DNA of 12,395 bases from JAVBMU01 sp031551755 (lineage in GTDB: Bacteria > Actinomycetota > Actinomycetes > Actinomycetales > Cellulomonadaceae): the NCBI GenBank assembly GCA_031551755.1, contig JAVBNE010000065.1, positions 1 through 12,395 on the forward strand, read 5' to 3'. The notes under the pieces were generated by a model. That model saw only the letters and a list, made by a program, of their open reading frames with translations. It did not search any database and was not told the origin of the DNA. Made by a program: the position numbers and the translations under genes. Positions 5,618 to 12,240 of this stretch are shown here, piece by piece (positions within the stretch are counted from its first letter, which is position 1; each line of letters begins with the position of its first letter).

Positions 5618-6631
5618 ATGCGAACTCTGTCACGTCCGATCACGGCCCCCCTGCTCGCCCTCGGCGCCGCCCTGGCGCTCACACTGACCGCCTGCGGGTC
5701 CCCCGGATCCTCCGGCGGGGAAAGCCCCTCCAAGACCTCGACCGGTGGCGCCGTCGAGGCATGTGCGCCGATCGCTGGTCAGGACCTAGTCGTCCTCGAC
5801 GATGACAAGCACCTGCAGACGGTCGACAACATCATCCCGGCAGCCAATGCGGCCGCGGTGGCCGACGACAAGAACGTGCTGCCCCTCCTGGACACCGTCT
5901 CGTCCGCCCTGGACACCGACAAGCTGATCAACTTGAACAAGTCGGTCGATGTCGACCGGAAGACCTCCAAGCAGGCCGCGGCTGACTTCATCCGGACCGA
6001 GGGCCTCACCGCGACCGCGCAAAGCGGCACCGGCAAGAGCCTCGTGGTCGGAGCCGCGAACTTCTCCGAGTCGGCAACCTTGGCAGAGATCTACGCCCAG
6101 GTGCTTCAGTCGGCCGGCTACTCCGTCCGGATCCAGACCCTCGACGCGCGCGAAACCTACCTACCCGCACTGGAGAACGGTGACCTGAGCCTCTTCCCCG
6201 AGTACGTCGGTACCCTCACCGAGTTCCTGAACAAACGCGCCAACGGCGCGGATGCCCCCGCAGTCGCCTCCGGTGACCTGGACGCCACCGTCAAGGCACT
6301 CACCGAACTCGGCGAGCCGGCGGGGCTGGTCTTCGGCACCCCGTCCCCGGCGCAGGACCAGAACGCCTTCGCCGTCACGAAGGCCTTCGCGGACGAACAC
6401 CAAGTGAGCACACTGAGCGAGCTCTCCCAGAAATGTGGCGGTCTCATCCTCGGAGCCGGACCCGAGTGTGTCGAGCGGCCCTTCTGCCAACCTGGCCTCG
6501 AAGACACCTACGGGTTGGAGTTCAAGAGCTTCACGGCGCTCGACGTCGGCGGTCCATTGACAAAGTCGGCGCTACGGAAGGGCACGATCTCGCTCGGGCT
6601 GGTCTTCTCCTCGGACGGCCAGCTCGGCTGA
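5618..6631 (+). CDS. opuCC: Osmoprotectant-binding lipoprotein with circularly permuted OpuAC domain
   Basis: A 337-residue extracytoplasmic substrate-binding lipoprotein of the divergent importer. The signal peptide (1-25) ends in lipobox LTAC with lipidated Cys26, then a Gly/Ser linker to about 48. Family order is inverted. Residues 56-130 (DLVVLDDDKH, IIPAANAAAV, LINLNKSVDVDRKTS, ADFIRTEGL) match what is normally the C-terminal end of OpuAC. After a short linker (TATAQSGTG, 131-139) comes the normal N-terminal start, KSLVVGAANFSESATLAEI (140-158), then PEYVGTLTEFLN, ERPFCQPGLEDTYGL (286-300), and the end at FSSDGQLG, which normally joins DLVVL. Cysteines at 49, 273, 284 and 290 could form disulfides outside the cell. 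ATG 5618 follows GAGAGG by 5 nt. The frame is open upstream to 5492, but that extension would bury the signal peptide. Confidence 0.85.
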   Translation: MRTLSRPITAPLLALGAALALTLTACGSPGSSGGESPSKTSTGGAVEACAPIAGQDLVVLDDDKHLQTVDNIIPAANAAAVADDKNVLPLLDTVSSALDTDKLINLNKSVDVDRKTSKQAAADFIRTEGLTATAQSGTGKSLVVGAANFSESATLAEIYAQVLQSAGYSVRIQTLDARETYLPALENGDLSLFPEYVGTLTEFLNKRANGADAPAVASGDLDATVKALTELGEPAGLVFGTPSPAQDQNAFAVTKAFADEHQVSTLSELSQKCGGLILGAGPECVERPFCQPGLEDTYGLEFKSFTALDVGGPLTKSALRKGTISLGLVFSSDGQLG

Positions 6632-6654
6632 CCGCGATCGGACAGGCGACCGGC

Positions 6655-6694
6655 GGCCGGCCTCTGGACGCCCTTCCGCGTCCGGGGGCCGGCC
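6655..6694. terminator. Bidirectional hairpin terminator between convergent genes
   Basis: A 16-bp stem (6655-6670 with 6679-6694, including two G-T pairs) closes on an 8-nt loop in the 69-bp gap between the binding-protein stop (6631) and the oxidoreductase stop (6701). It can serve both strands; no T-run is present on either side. Confidence 0.7.
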
Positions 6695-6700
6695 ATCCCG

Positions 6701-8224
6701 TCAAAGGCCGGCGTCCTCCAATAAGCGCAGCCACGCCTCACTGACGGTGGGGAATGCGGGTACGGCGTGCCACAGCCGCCGCAGCGGCACCTCGCCGACG
6801 ACGGCCACAGTCGCCGCGTGCAGCATCTCCGCGACATCGGGACCCACGAAGGTCGCACCCACCACCACATCGCGGTCGGTGTCGACCACCAACTGCGCGC
6901 AGCCGGCATACCCGTCACCGCGCAGGTAACCGCCCGAGACAGCGCCCAGATCAGTCCGCAGCACCCGCACGGCAAGCCCCGCATCCCGCGCTGACTGCTC
7001 CGTGTGCCCAACCGACGCCACCTCGGGTCGAGCGAAGACCACCTGCGGGGCGGCCTGCTCGTCGGCGGTTGCCCGGTAACGCGACCACGGCGCGGGCGAA
7101 CCGTCGGCGGGCAACAGCTCATCACTCGTCGGCACAGCGGTGGCTCCGGAGTCCGGGCGGCCGTAGCGGGCCGCGATGACATCCCCGACCACACGTGCCT
7201 CGTACTTGCCTTGGTGGGTGGTCGCGGCCCGTCCAGCCACGTCGCCAGCCGCGTACAGCCACCCACCGTCGACCGACCGCACACGCAGTTCCGCGTCAAC
7301 CGCCAGCGGCGCCTCAGGGTCGAGGCCCACCGCGGTCAATCCCAGTCGTGCGGTGGCCGGCACCCGGCCGGTGGCCACCAACACCTCTGCGGCGTCGACC
7401 GAGGCGCCGTTCGCCAAGAAGATGTGCACCCCGTCGGCATCGCGGGCAACCCGCTCGATCACCGCATGTAGATGAAGGTTGACCCCCGCGGCGCGCAGAC
7501 CCCCCGCGACCGCTTCACTCGCCCACGGTTCAGCCCGGCTCAGCAATCCGCCGCGCGAGAGCACTGTGACCTCCGACCCGAGGTCCGCGTAGGCCACCGC
7601 CATCTCAACCGCCACGACTCCCCCGCCGATGACGGCAAGCGACTTAGGCACCTCGTCAGCGCTCGTCGCCTCGCGGCTCGTCCACGGCGACACCTCGGCC
7701 AGCCCTGGGATGTGGGGGAACCGTGGTTCGCTGCCAGTGGCCAACACCACCGCGTGGCGGGCACGCACCAACGTGCTCGCCACCCCCGCAGCAGACGGGT
7801 CGCGCTCGCCATCCGGCGTCGACGGCGTCACCTCGACCAGACGCTCGCCGACCAACCGGCCGGTTCCGCGCAGGAGGGTGACCCCGATCCCCTCGAGCCA
7901 GGACTGCTGACCCGAATCATCCCAGTCCGCCACCATGGCATCCCTGCGCGCGAACACCGCCTGCGGGTCGATGCGATCCGAGACCTCAACCCCGGGAACC
8001 GCGGCGGCGGCCGCGACGACGGCACCGGGCCGCAGGAGGGTCTTGGAGGGGATGCACGCCCAGTAGGAGCACTCCCCGCCGATCAGCTCCGCCTCGACCA
8101 GAGCGACGTTCAGTCCAGTACGCCCGGCCCGGTCGACGACGTTCTCCCCGACTGGACCGCCACCGATCACCACGACATCGACGGTGAGATCCGGCTGCTC
8201 GGGGCTGCTCGCGGTCTGGGTCAT
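6701..8224 (-). CDS. FAD/NAD(P)-dependent oxidoreductase of the disulfide reductase (Lpd/Mer) superfamily
   Basis: A 507-residue cytoplasmic flavoprotein. It has an FAD-binding GGGPVG (21-26), a redox-active pair in GGECSYWACIPSK with Cys52 and Cys57 (CX4C), a second Rossmann motif GGGVVAVE (200-207) for NAD(P), ATGRVP (285-290) and the second FAD motif YAAGDVAGR (324-332). The C-terminal dimerisation domain ends AVPAFPTVSEAWLRLLE. The motif that in lipoamide dehydrogenase and glutathione reductase reads HPTxSE is FPTVSE here: the catalytic base His is Phe491, while Glu496 is kept. It is therefore probably not a normal lipoamide or glutathione reductase; the ECSYWAC subgroup is common in actinobacteria with no settled substrate known to me. 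ATG 8222-8224 was chosen from the family start (VDVVVIGGGPVG). A further-upstream ATG at 8317 would extend through the hairpin. No good ribosome-binding site precedes 8224. Confidence 0.82.
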   Translation of the reverse strand: MTQTASSPEQPDLTVDVVVIGGGPVGENVVDRAGRTGLNVALVEAELIGGECSYWACIPSKTLLRPGAVVAAAAAVPGVEVSDRIDPQAVFARRDAMVADWDDSGQQSWLEGIGVTLLRGTGRLVGERLVEVTPSTPDGERDPSAAGVASTLVRARHAVVLATGSEPRFPHIPGLAEVSPWTSREATSADEVPKSLAVIGGGVVAVEMAVAYADLGSEVTVLSRGGLLSRAEPWASEAVAGGLRAAGVNLHLHAVIERVARDADGVHIFLANGASVDAAEVLVATGRVPATARLGLTAVGLDPEAPLAVDAELRVRSVDGGWLYAAGDVAGRAATTHQGKYEARVVGDVIAARYGRPDSGATAVPTSDELLPADGSPAPWSRYRATADEQAAPQVVFARPEVASVGHTEQSARDAGLAVRVLRTDLGAVSGGYLRGDGYAGCAQLVVDTDRDVVVGATFVGPDVAEMLHAATVAVVGEVPLRRLWHAVPAFPTVSEAWLRLLEDAGL

Positions 8225-8250
8225 GCGCCCTATCGTCACCTGCTCAACGC

Positions 8251-8285
8251 GATGGCGCACCCGGGTCGAGCCCGGGTGCGCCATC
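8251..8285 (-). terminator. Hairpin terminator after actP
   Basis: A perfect 15-bp stem (GATGGCGCACCCGGG at 8251-8265 with 8271-8285) has a 5-nt loop, in the 128 bp between the actP stop (8353) and the oxidoreductase start (8224). No U-tract follows on the minus strand. Its position 26 bp before the oxidoreductase ATG also allows a regulatory role for that gene. Confidence 0.7.
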
Positions 8286-8352
8286 AGTCGCCACGCATTC
8301 CTTGACCACTGGCACACGGGGTCGAAATGGCTCGGCCAAGAGGGTCCGGTGC

Positions 8353-10032
8353 CTAATGAGAGATGGCAGCCTTCTCCGCGCCGGCGCCGGTGAGCGAGCG
8401 GACCTCCATCTCGGCCTGCCGTTTCGGGTCGTCCTTGGAGCGGCTGAGCAGAGTCCCGATGATTCCGAGAGCGAAGGCCAGCGGGATGGAAACGATGCCG
8501 GGGTTGGACAGCGGGAAGATCGCGAAGTCGATGCTCGTGTCCTTAATCATCGACGTCGACACTCCCTTCGCGTCAACACCGCCGGACATCACCGGTGAGA
8601 GAACGATCAGCACGATGCAGGAGATCAACCCGCCGTACATGCTCCACAGCGCCCCGGACGTGTTGAATCGCTTCCAGAACAAGGAGTAGATGATCGTCGG
8701 GAGGTTGGCGCTGGCCGCGACCGCGAAAGCCAGGGCTACGAGGAACGCCACGTTCTGCCCCTGCGCGAAGATCCCGCCCGCGATCGCCAGAATCCCGATC
8801 GCGACGACTGTCCAGCGAGCCACCTTCACCTCGCCGTCGGGGGCGACCTTTCCACGCTTGATGACACTCGCATAGATGTCGTGAGCGAAGGTCGCCGCCG
8901 CCGTGATCGTCAACCCGGCCACCACCGCGAGGATGGTCGCGAAAGCGACCGCGGAGATGAATCCGAGGAGCAGTTCGCCACCCAGTTCGAAGGCGAGCAA
9001 GGGTGCCGCGGAGTTGACGCCACCAGGGGCCGATGAAATCCGGTCGGGTCCCACCAAAGCACCCGCACCATATCCAAGCACCAGCGTGAAGAGGTAGAAG
9101 ATTCCGATCAGCCAGATCGCCCACACAACGGAGCGACGGGCCTCCTTCGCCGTGGGCACCGTGTAGAAGCGCATCAACACGTGGGGCAATCCGGCGGTAC
9201 CGAGCACGAGCGCGAGCGCCAATGACAAGAAGTCGATCTTGGTCGTTCCGTTCAGGCCATATTTCGCACCGGGCTCCAACAATGCCTGACCATTCCCGGC
9301 CAAAGCGGTACTCTTGTTGGCGGTGTCGACTGCGCCTTGGAAGAGCGAGGAGAGGTTGAAGCCGAACTTGCTCAGCACCCACACGGACATCACCGCGACA
9401 CCGAAAATCAGCAGAATGGCCTTGATGATCTGCACCCAGGTCGTGCCCTTCATACCGCCGATCAGGACGTACAGGATCATCAACGCGCCGACGATGACAA
9501 TGACGAGTCCCTGCGCCTGCGCGGAGGAGATGCCGAGCAGCAACGCCACCAAGCCACCGGCGCCGGCCATTTGCGCCAGCAGATAGAAGAAGACGACGGC
9601 GAGGGTTGAGATGGCGGCAGCCATCCGCACCGGGCGCTGTTTGAGGCGGAAGGAAAGCACATCCGCCATCGTGAATTTGCCGGTGTTGCGCAGCAGTTCG
9701 GCGACCAGCAGGAGGGCGACGAGCCAGGCCACCAGGAAGCCGATCGAGTAGAGCAGGCCGTCATAGCCGCTCATCGCGATGGCGCCACAGATACCCAGGA
9801 ATGAGGCGGCCGACAGGTAATCTCCTGCGATCGCGGTCCCGTTCTGCGGCCCGGTGAAGCTCCGCCCACCGGCGTAGTAGTCCGCTGCGGACTTGTTCTC
9901 CCGCGAGGCCCGCAAGACGATGATGAGGGTGACGAGCACGAAGGCACCAAAGATCGCGATGTTGACTGCCGGGCTGCCGACGTCGATGGCTTCGGTAGCG
10001 GACTTGAAACCGTCCGTCAGGGTTGAGTTCAC
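8353..10032 (-). CDS. actP: Cation/acetate symporter (solute:sodium symporter family)
   Basis: A 559-residue integral membrane protein that imports acetate, and possibly other short monocarboxylates such as propionate or pyruvate, with a cation. Its length, about 13 hydrophobic segments, and the SSS-family stretch ADYYAGGRSFTGPQNG followed by AIAGDYLSAASFLG (50-80) fit ActP/MctC. Later marks are LIGGMKGTTWVQ, HVLMRFYTVPTAKEAR and the conserved TFAHDIYASVIKRG loop. The polar N-terminus (about 1-20) precedes the first helix. The start is GTG 10030-10032, overlapping the DUF485 stop in GTGA with GGAGGGAG just upstream, so the two genes are co-transcribed and probably translationally coupled. DUF485 plus actP is a widely conserved pair. 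The C-terminus is short and hydrophilic. Substrate within the monocarboxylates is not decided by sequence. Confidence 0.93.
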   Translation of the reverse strand: MNSTLTDGFKSATEAIDVGSPAVNIAIFGAFVLVTLIIVLRASRENKSAADYYAGGRSFTGPQNGTAIAGDYLSAASFLGICGAIAMSGYDGLLYSIGFLVAWLVALLLVAELLRNTGKFTMADVLSFRLKQRPVRMAAAISTLAVVFFYLLAQMAGAGGLVALLLGISSAQAQGLVIVIVGALMILYVLIGGMKGTTWVQIIKAILLIFGVAVMSVWVLSKFGFNLSSLFQGAVDTANKSTALAGNGQALLEPGAKYGLNGTTKIDFLSLALALVLGTAGLPHVLMRFYTVPTAKEARRSVVWAIWLIGIFYLFTLVLGYGAGALVGPDRISSAPGGVNSAAPLLAFELGGELLLGFISAVAFATILAVVAGLTITAAATFAHDIYASVIKRGKVAPDGEVKVARWTVVAIGILAIAGGIFAQGQNVAFLVALAFAVAASANLPTIIYSLFWKRFNTSGALWSMYGGLISCIVLIVLSPVMSGGVDAKGVSTSMIKDTSIDFAIFPLSNPGIVSIPLAFALGIIGTLLSRSKDDPKRQAEMEVRSLTGAGAEKAAISH

Positions 10033-10364
10033 AGCGCTCCCTCCTCGATCTCGTGGCGCAGCTTCTCTGCTTGCGCATCGAATCGCCTATTTGCCCAGCG
10101 GACATAGGCCATCGTGATGGCGAATGTGGAAACGAACTGGCCGAATGCCAGTACGAATCCCATGGTGACGTTGCCGAACACCTTGATGTTCATGAAGCCG
10201 TAGGCGTAATTGGCCAGCAACACGTAGAGGAAGTACCACGCAAGAAACAGGCCGGTCATCGGGAACACGAAGTTCCGGAAACGACGACGAAGGTCTTGAA
10301 ACTCTGGCGAACGCTGAACCCGTTCGTATTCCGATTCCTCGGCGTCAACTGATGTGTCGGTCAT
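10029..10364 (-). CDS. DUF485 small membrane protein, partner of the acetate symporter
   Basis: A 111-residue protein with two membrane segments (about 33-55 and 62-88). It contains the DUF485 pattern SPEFQDLRRRFRNFVFPMTGLF (19-40), FLAWYFLYVLLANYA and the charged end RRFDAQAEKLRHEIEEG. The family (YjcH-like) is almost always encoded directly upstream of actP, as here. It is thought to act with the symporter, but its biochemical role is not established. ATG 10362-10364 has AAGGAGG 4 nt upstream. Two CRP/GlxR-like palindromes stand 84-142 bp upstream, suggesting cAMP-linked carbon control of the operon. Confidence 0.9.
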   Translation of the reverse strand: MTDTSVDAEESEYERVQRSPEFQDLRRRFRNFVFPMTGLFLAWYFLYVLLANYAYGFMNIKVFGNVTMGFVLAFGQFVSTFAITMAYVRWANRRFDAQAEKLRHEIEEGAL

Positions 10365-10447
10365 GGCGCCTCCTTGCCTCGCGGCGACTCACTGTGACAG
10401 CTCACGCTCCGTCGCGTGATGGGGATGCCACATCGCCAAGCAACGAA

Positions 10448-10463
10448 TGTGCCGTAGGTCACT
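10448..10463. promoter_or_regulatory. CRP/GlxR-like site upstream of the acetate uptake operon (proximal)
   Basis: TGTGC-CGTAGG-TCACT matches the CRP-type palindrome TGTGA-N6-TCACA at eight of ten defined bases. It is 84 bp upstream of the DUF485 start. Supported mainly by the better second site 43 bp away. Confidence 0.35.
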
Positions 10464-10490
10464 CACAAAAGCCAACACCTAGCGACCGAA

Positions 10491-10506
10491 TGAGACGAAG
10501 GTCACA
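10491..10506. promoter_or_regulatory. CRP/GlxR-like site upstream of the acetate uptake operon (distal)
   Basis: On the minus strand TGTGA-CCTTCG-TCTCA matches TGTGA-N6-TCACA at nine of ten defined bases. It lies between the 3' end of trmB and the DUF485-actP operon. GlxR/Crp control of acetate uptake and metabolism is known in corynebacteria; its action here is inferred. Confidence 0.45.
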
Positions 10507-10527
10507 CTCTTTGATCACGCCCGTGGA

Positions 10528-11331
10528 TCACACAGGCGCGTGCAGCTGGTCGAGCCGTGCCGGGACACGTCGGTACTCCAGGTCCACGACCACGCGCCGA
10601 GCAGCCGCTGCCTTGCGCTCGAAGTTGGTGAGCACACGACCGTCAAACCTCGGAGCCACGCCATCGGCACCGTGACTGTTCGCAAGGCCGGGCGCCGCAT
10701 CGAGCACGGTGCGCATATGGTCACCGTAGGCGGCCCAATCCGTCGCGAGCCGCAGGACACCCCCACTGCCGCCTTGCTCGGGCGCCCGGAGGATGCGGGT
10801 GACCGTGGCGGCGAACTCTGGGTTCACGAGGCGGCGTTTTCGGTGCCGGAGCTTGTGCCACGGGTCGGGGAAGAAAACCCAGATCTCGTCTGCACACTGC
10901 GAAGGCATCGCCGAATTCAGGAATGCCACGGCATCGACCTGGGCCAGTCGGATGTTGCGCACGCCATCGCGCGAAGCCCGCAGAACCGTCTGAGCAAGAC
11001 CCGGTGCGTAGACCTCCAACGCCAGGAAGTCCATGTCGGGACGGCGAGCAGCCGCCGCCACGACTGCATCACCCTGACCGGAACCGACTTCCACGATCAA
11101 CGGTGCCGCGCGGCCGAACTCGGCCACCGGATCGAAGGTGTACCCCGGGTCCACGGTCAGCTGTCCCGTCGGCCGCGGAAGATCGAGCAGGTAGAAGCCC
11201 TGATGATCGACCCACGCCTGTTCCTGACGGGCGTTCATGCGCGCGCTCCGCCGGACGTAGGAGGCGGGCTGTGCACGATATCGGGCGGGGCGAACGGTCT
11301 CACCGGGGTCGACCCTGTCGGATTCGCGCAT
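10528..11331 (-). CDS. trmB: tRNA (guanine-N7-)-methyltransferase
   Basis: TrmB uses S-adenosylmethionine to make m7G at position 46 in the variable loop of tRNAs. The 267-residue protein shows the SAM-binding LIVEVGSGQGDAV (78-90), the acidic end of strand 2 in FLALEVYAPGL (102-112), the family signature FFPDPWHKLRHRKRRL (153-168), and the C-terminal LTNFERKAAAARR (234-246) with the T-x-F-E-x-K motif. The N-terminal ~50 residues (RPARYRAQPASYVRRSARMN) are basic, with the family pattern of an SFVRR-like segment. ATG 11329-11331 has TAGACT exactly 6 nt upstream and no ribosome-binding site, so it is probably leaderless. It is transcribed away from the dehydrogenase gene at 11479 and toward the DUF485-actP operon, with no clear terminator between. 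Confidence 0.93.
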   Translation of the reverse strand: MRESDRVDPGETVRPARYRAQPASYVRRSARMNARQEQAWVDHQGFYLLDLPRPTGQLTVDPGYTFDPVAEFGRAAPLIVEVGSGQGDAVVAAAARRPDMDFLALEVYAPGLAQTVLRASRDGVRNIRLAQVDAVAFLNSAMPSQCADEIWVFFPDPWHKLRHRKRRLVNPEFAATVTRILRAPEQGGSGGVLRLATDWAAYGDHMRTVLDAAPGLANSHGADGVAPRFDGRVLTNFERKAAAARRVVVDLEYRRVPARLDQLHAPV

Positions 11332-11337
11332 CGGACC

Positions 11338-11343
11338 AGTCTA
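11338..11343 (-). promoter_or_regulatory. -10 element of a leaderless promoter for trmB
   Basis: TAGACT (TANNNT) on the minus strand is followed by 6 nt (GGTCCG) and ATG 11331. This is the same geometry as at 2936, 4058 and 4135. Confidence 0.55.
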
Positions 11344-11399
11344 GATGTCGGCACTGGCACGCCGCGAAACCGCCCATAGATGCCTCGGCGAACTGTCGG

Positions 11400-11405
11400 T
11401 AGGCT
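11400..11405 (+). promoter_or_regulatory. Possible -10 element for the short-chain dehydrogenase gene
   Basis: TAGGCT fits TANNNT in the 147-bp divergent gap with trmB. It would start transcription near 11412 and leave a leader of about 67 nt before ATG 11479, which has its own ribosome-binding site. No start codon lies 6 nt downstream, so this one is not leaderless. It is a weak call from a short motif. Confidence 0.3.
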
Positions 11406-11478
11406 GGTTGAACGGGCATCGACGCTCGCCGGCGCCCAGTCGGTCGGTCTCTGGCCGGCCCCGATGATCGGAGCACCC

Positions 11479-12240
11479 ATGACACCAACCTTCGTTCCTG
11501 AGCGTTTCGTCGGCCGCACCGCGATCGTGACCGGCGCAGGCGCCGGCATCGGCAAAGCGACCACCCTGCGGCTGCTCGCGGAGGGCGCTGCCGTGATCGG
11601 GGCGGATCTGCGGCCCGAACGGCTCGAGGAACTGACAACCGAGGCCAACTCCGATGCGTTGACGGTGGTCGCCGGCGACATCTGCGATCAGTCAGTGGTC
11701 GACTCGATCCTCGCCGCCGCAGCCGGTCGCGCTGATGTGCTGGCTAATATCGCGGGCATCATGGACGGATTCCTGCCGACCGCCGAGGTGGATGACTCCA
11801 CGTGGGAGTTGGTGATGAACCTCAACGTCACCGCCAGCATGCGCCTGATGCGAGGCGTGCTCCCCGGGATGGTGGAAAGGGGCGCGGGGTCGATCGTGAA
11901 CGTCGGGTCGGAAGCCTCGACCCGCGCTTCAGCTGCCGGCACGGCCTACACGACGTCGAAGCACGCCGTGATCGGGCTGACCCGGAGCACGGCATTCTTC
12001 TACACACCGAAGGGTGTCCGGGTGAACGCGGTCTGCCCGGGCGCGGTCGCCACCAGCATCGAGGCTCCGTTTAAGTCACAATACGCCGGCGAGCGACTCG
12101 GTCCGATCATGGGGACGACGGTCCCGCCCGTCGCCACCGCCGAACAGCTCGCGGCATCGATCACCTGGTTGCTGAGCGACGACTCAGCGAACGTCTCTGG
12201 AGCAGTGCTGCACTCCGACGGCGGTTGGGTGGCTGTGTGA
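11479..12240 (+). CDS. Classical short-chain dehydrogenase/reductase (SDR)
   Basis: A 253-residue NAD(P)-dependent oxidoreductase of the classical SDR family, acting on an unknown alcohol/ketone. It has the cofactor motif TGAGAGIG (18-25), Asp43 after strand 2 (GADLRPERL), which favours NAD(H), NIAG (90-93) in place of the usual NNAG, Asn114, catalytic Ser144, Tyr157 and Lys161 (YTTSK), and RVNAVCPGAV (181-190). The end SGAVLHSDGGWVAV is normal for the family, so it is full length. ATG 11479 was chosen because GGAG stands 5 nt before it and the Rossmann fold starts a few residues later. Upstream in-frame ATGs at 11380 and 11464 would add unconserved sequence. It is divergent from trmB and no downstream gene is visible. 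SDR sequence alone does not give the substrate. Confidence 0.88.
   Translation: MTPTFVPERFVGRTAIVTGAGAGIGKATTLRLLAEGAAVIGADLRPERLEELTTEANSDALTVVAGDICDQSVVDSILAAAAGRADVLANIAGIMDGFLPTAEVDDSTWELVMNLNVTASMRLMRGVLPGMVERGAGSIVNVGSEASTRASAAGTAYTTSKHAVIGLTRSTAFFYTPKGVRVNAVCPGAVATSIEAPFKSQYAGERLGPIMGTTVPPVATAEQLAASITWLLSDDSANVSGAVLHSDGGWVAV

Noticed and set aside
4683..5633. 316-codon minus-strand frame opposite the permeases
   Set aside because: Gly/Asp/Glu/Arg-rich antisense product of hydrophobic permease codons, with no domain.
7472..8305. 277-codon plus-strand frame opposite the oxidoreductase
   Set aside because: Antisense shadow; the minus strand carries intact FAD and NAD(P) motifs.
10540..11379. 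279-codon plus-strand frame opposite trmB
   Set aside because: Antisense shadow; all TrmB signatures are on the minus strand.
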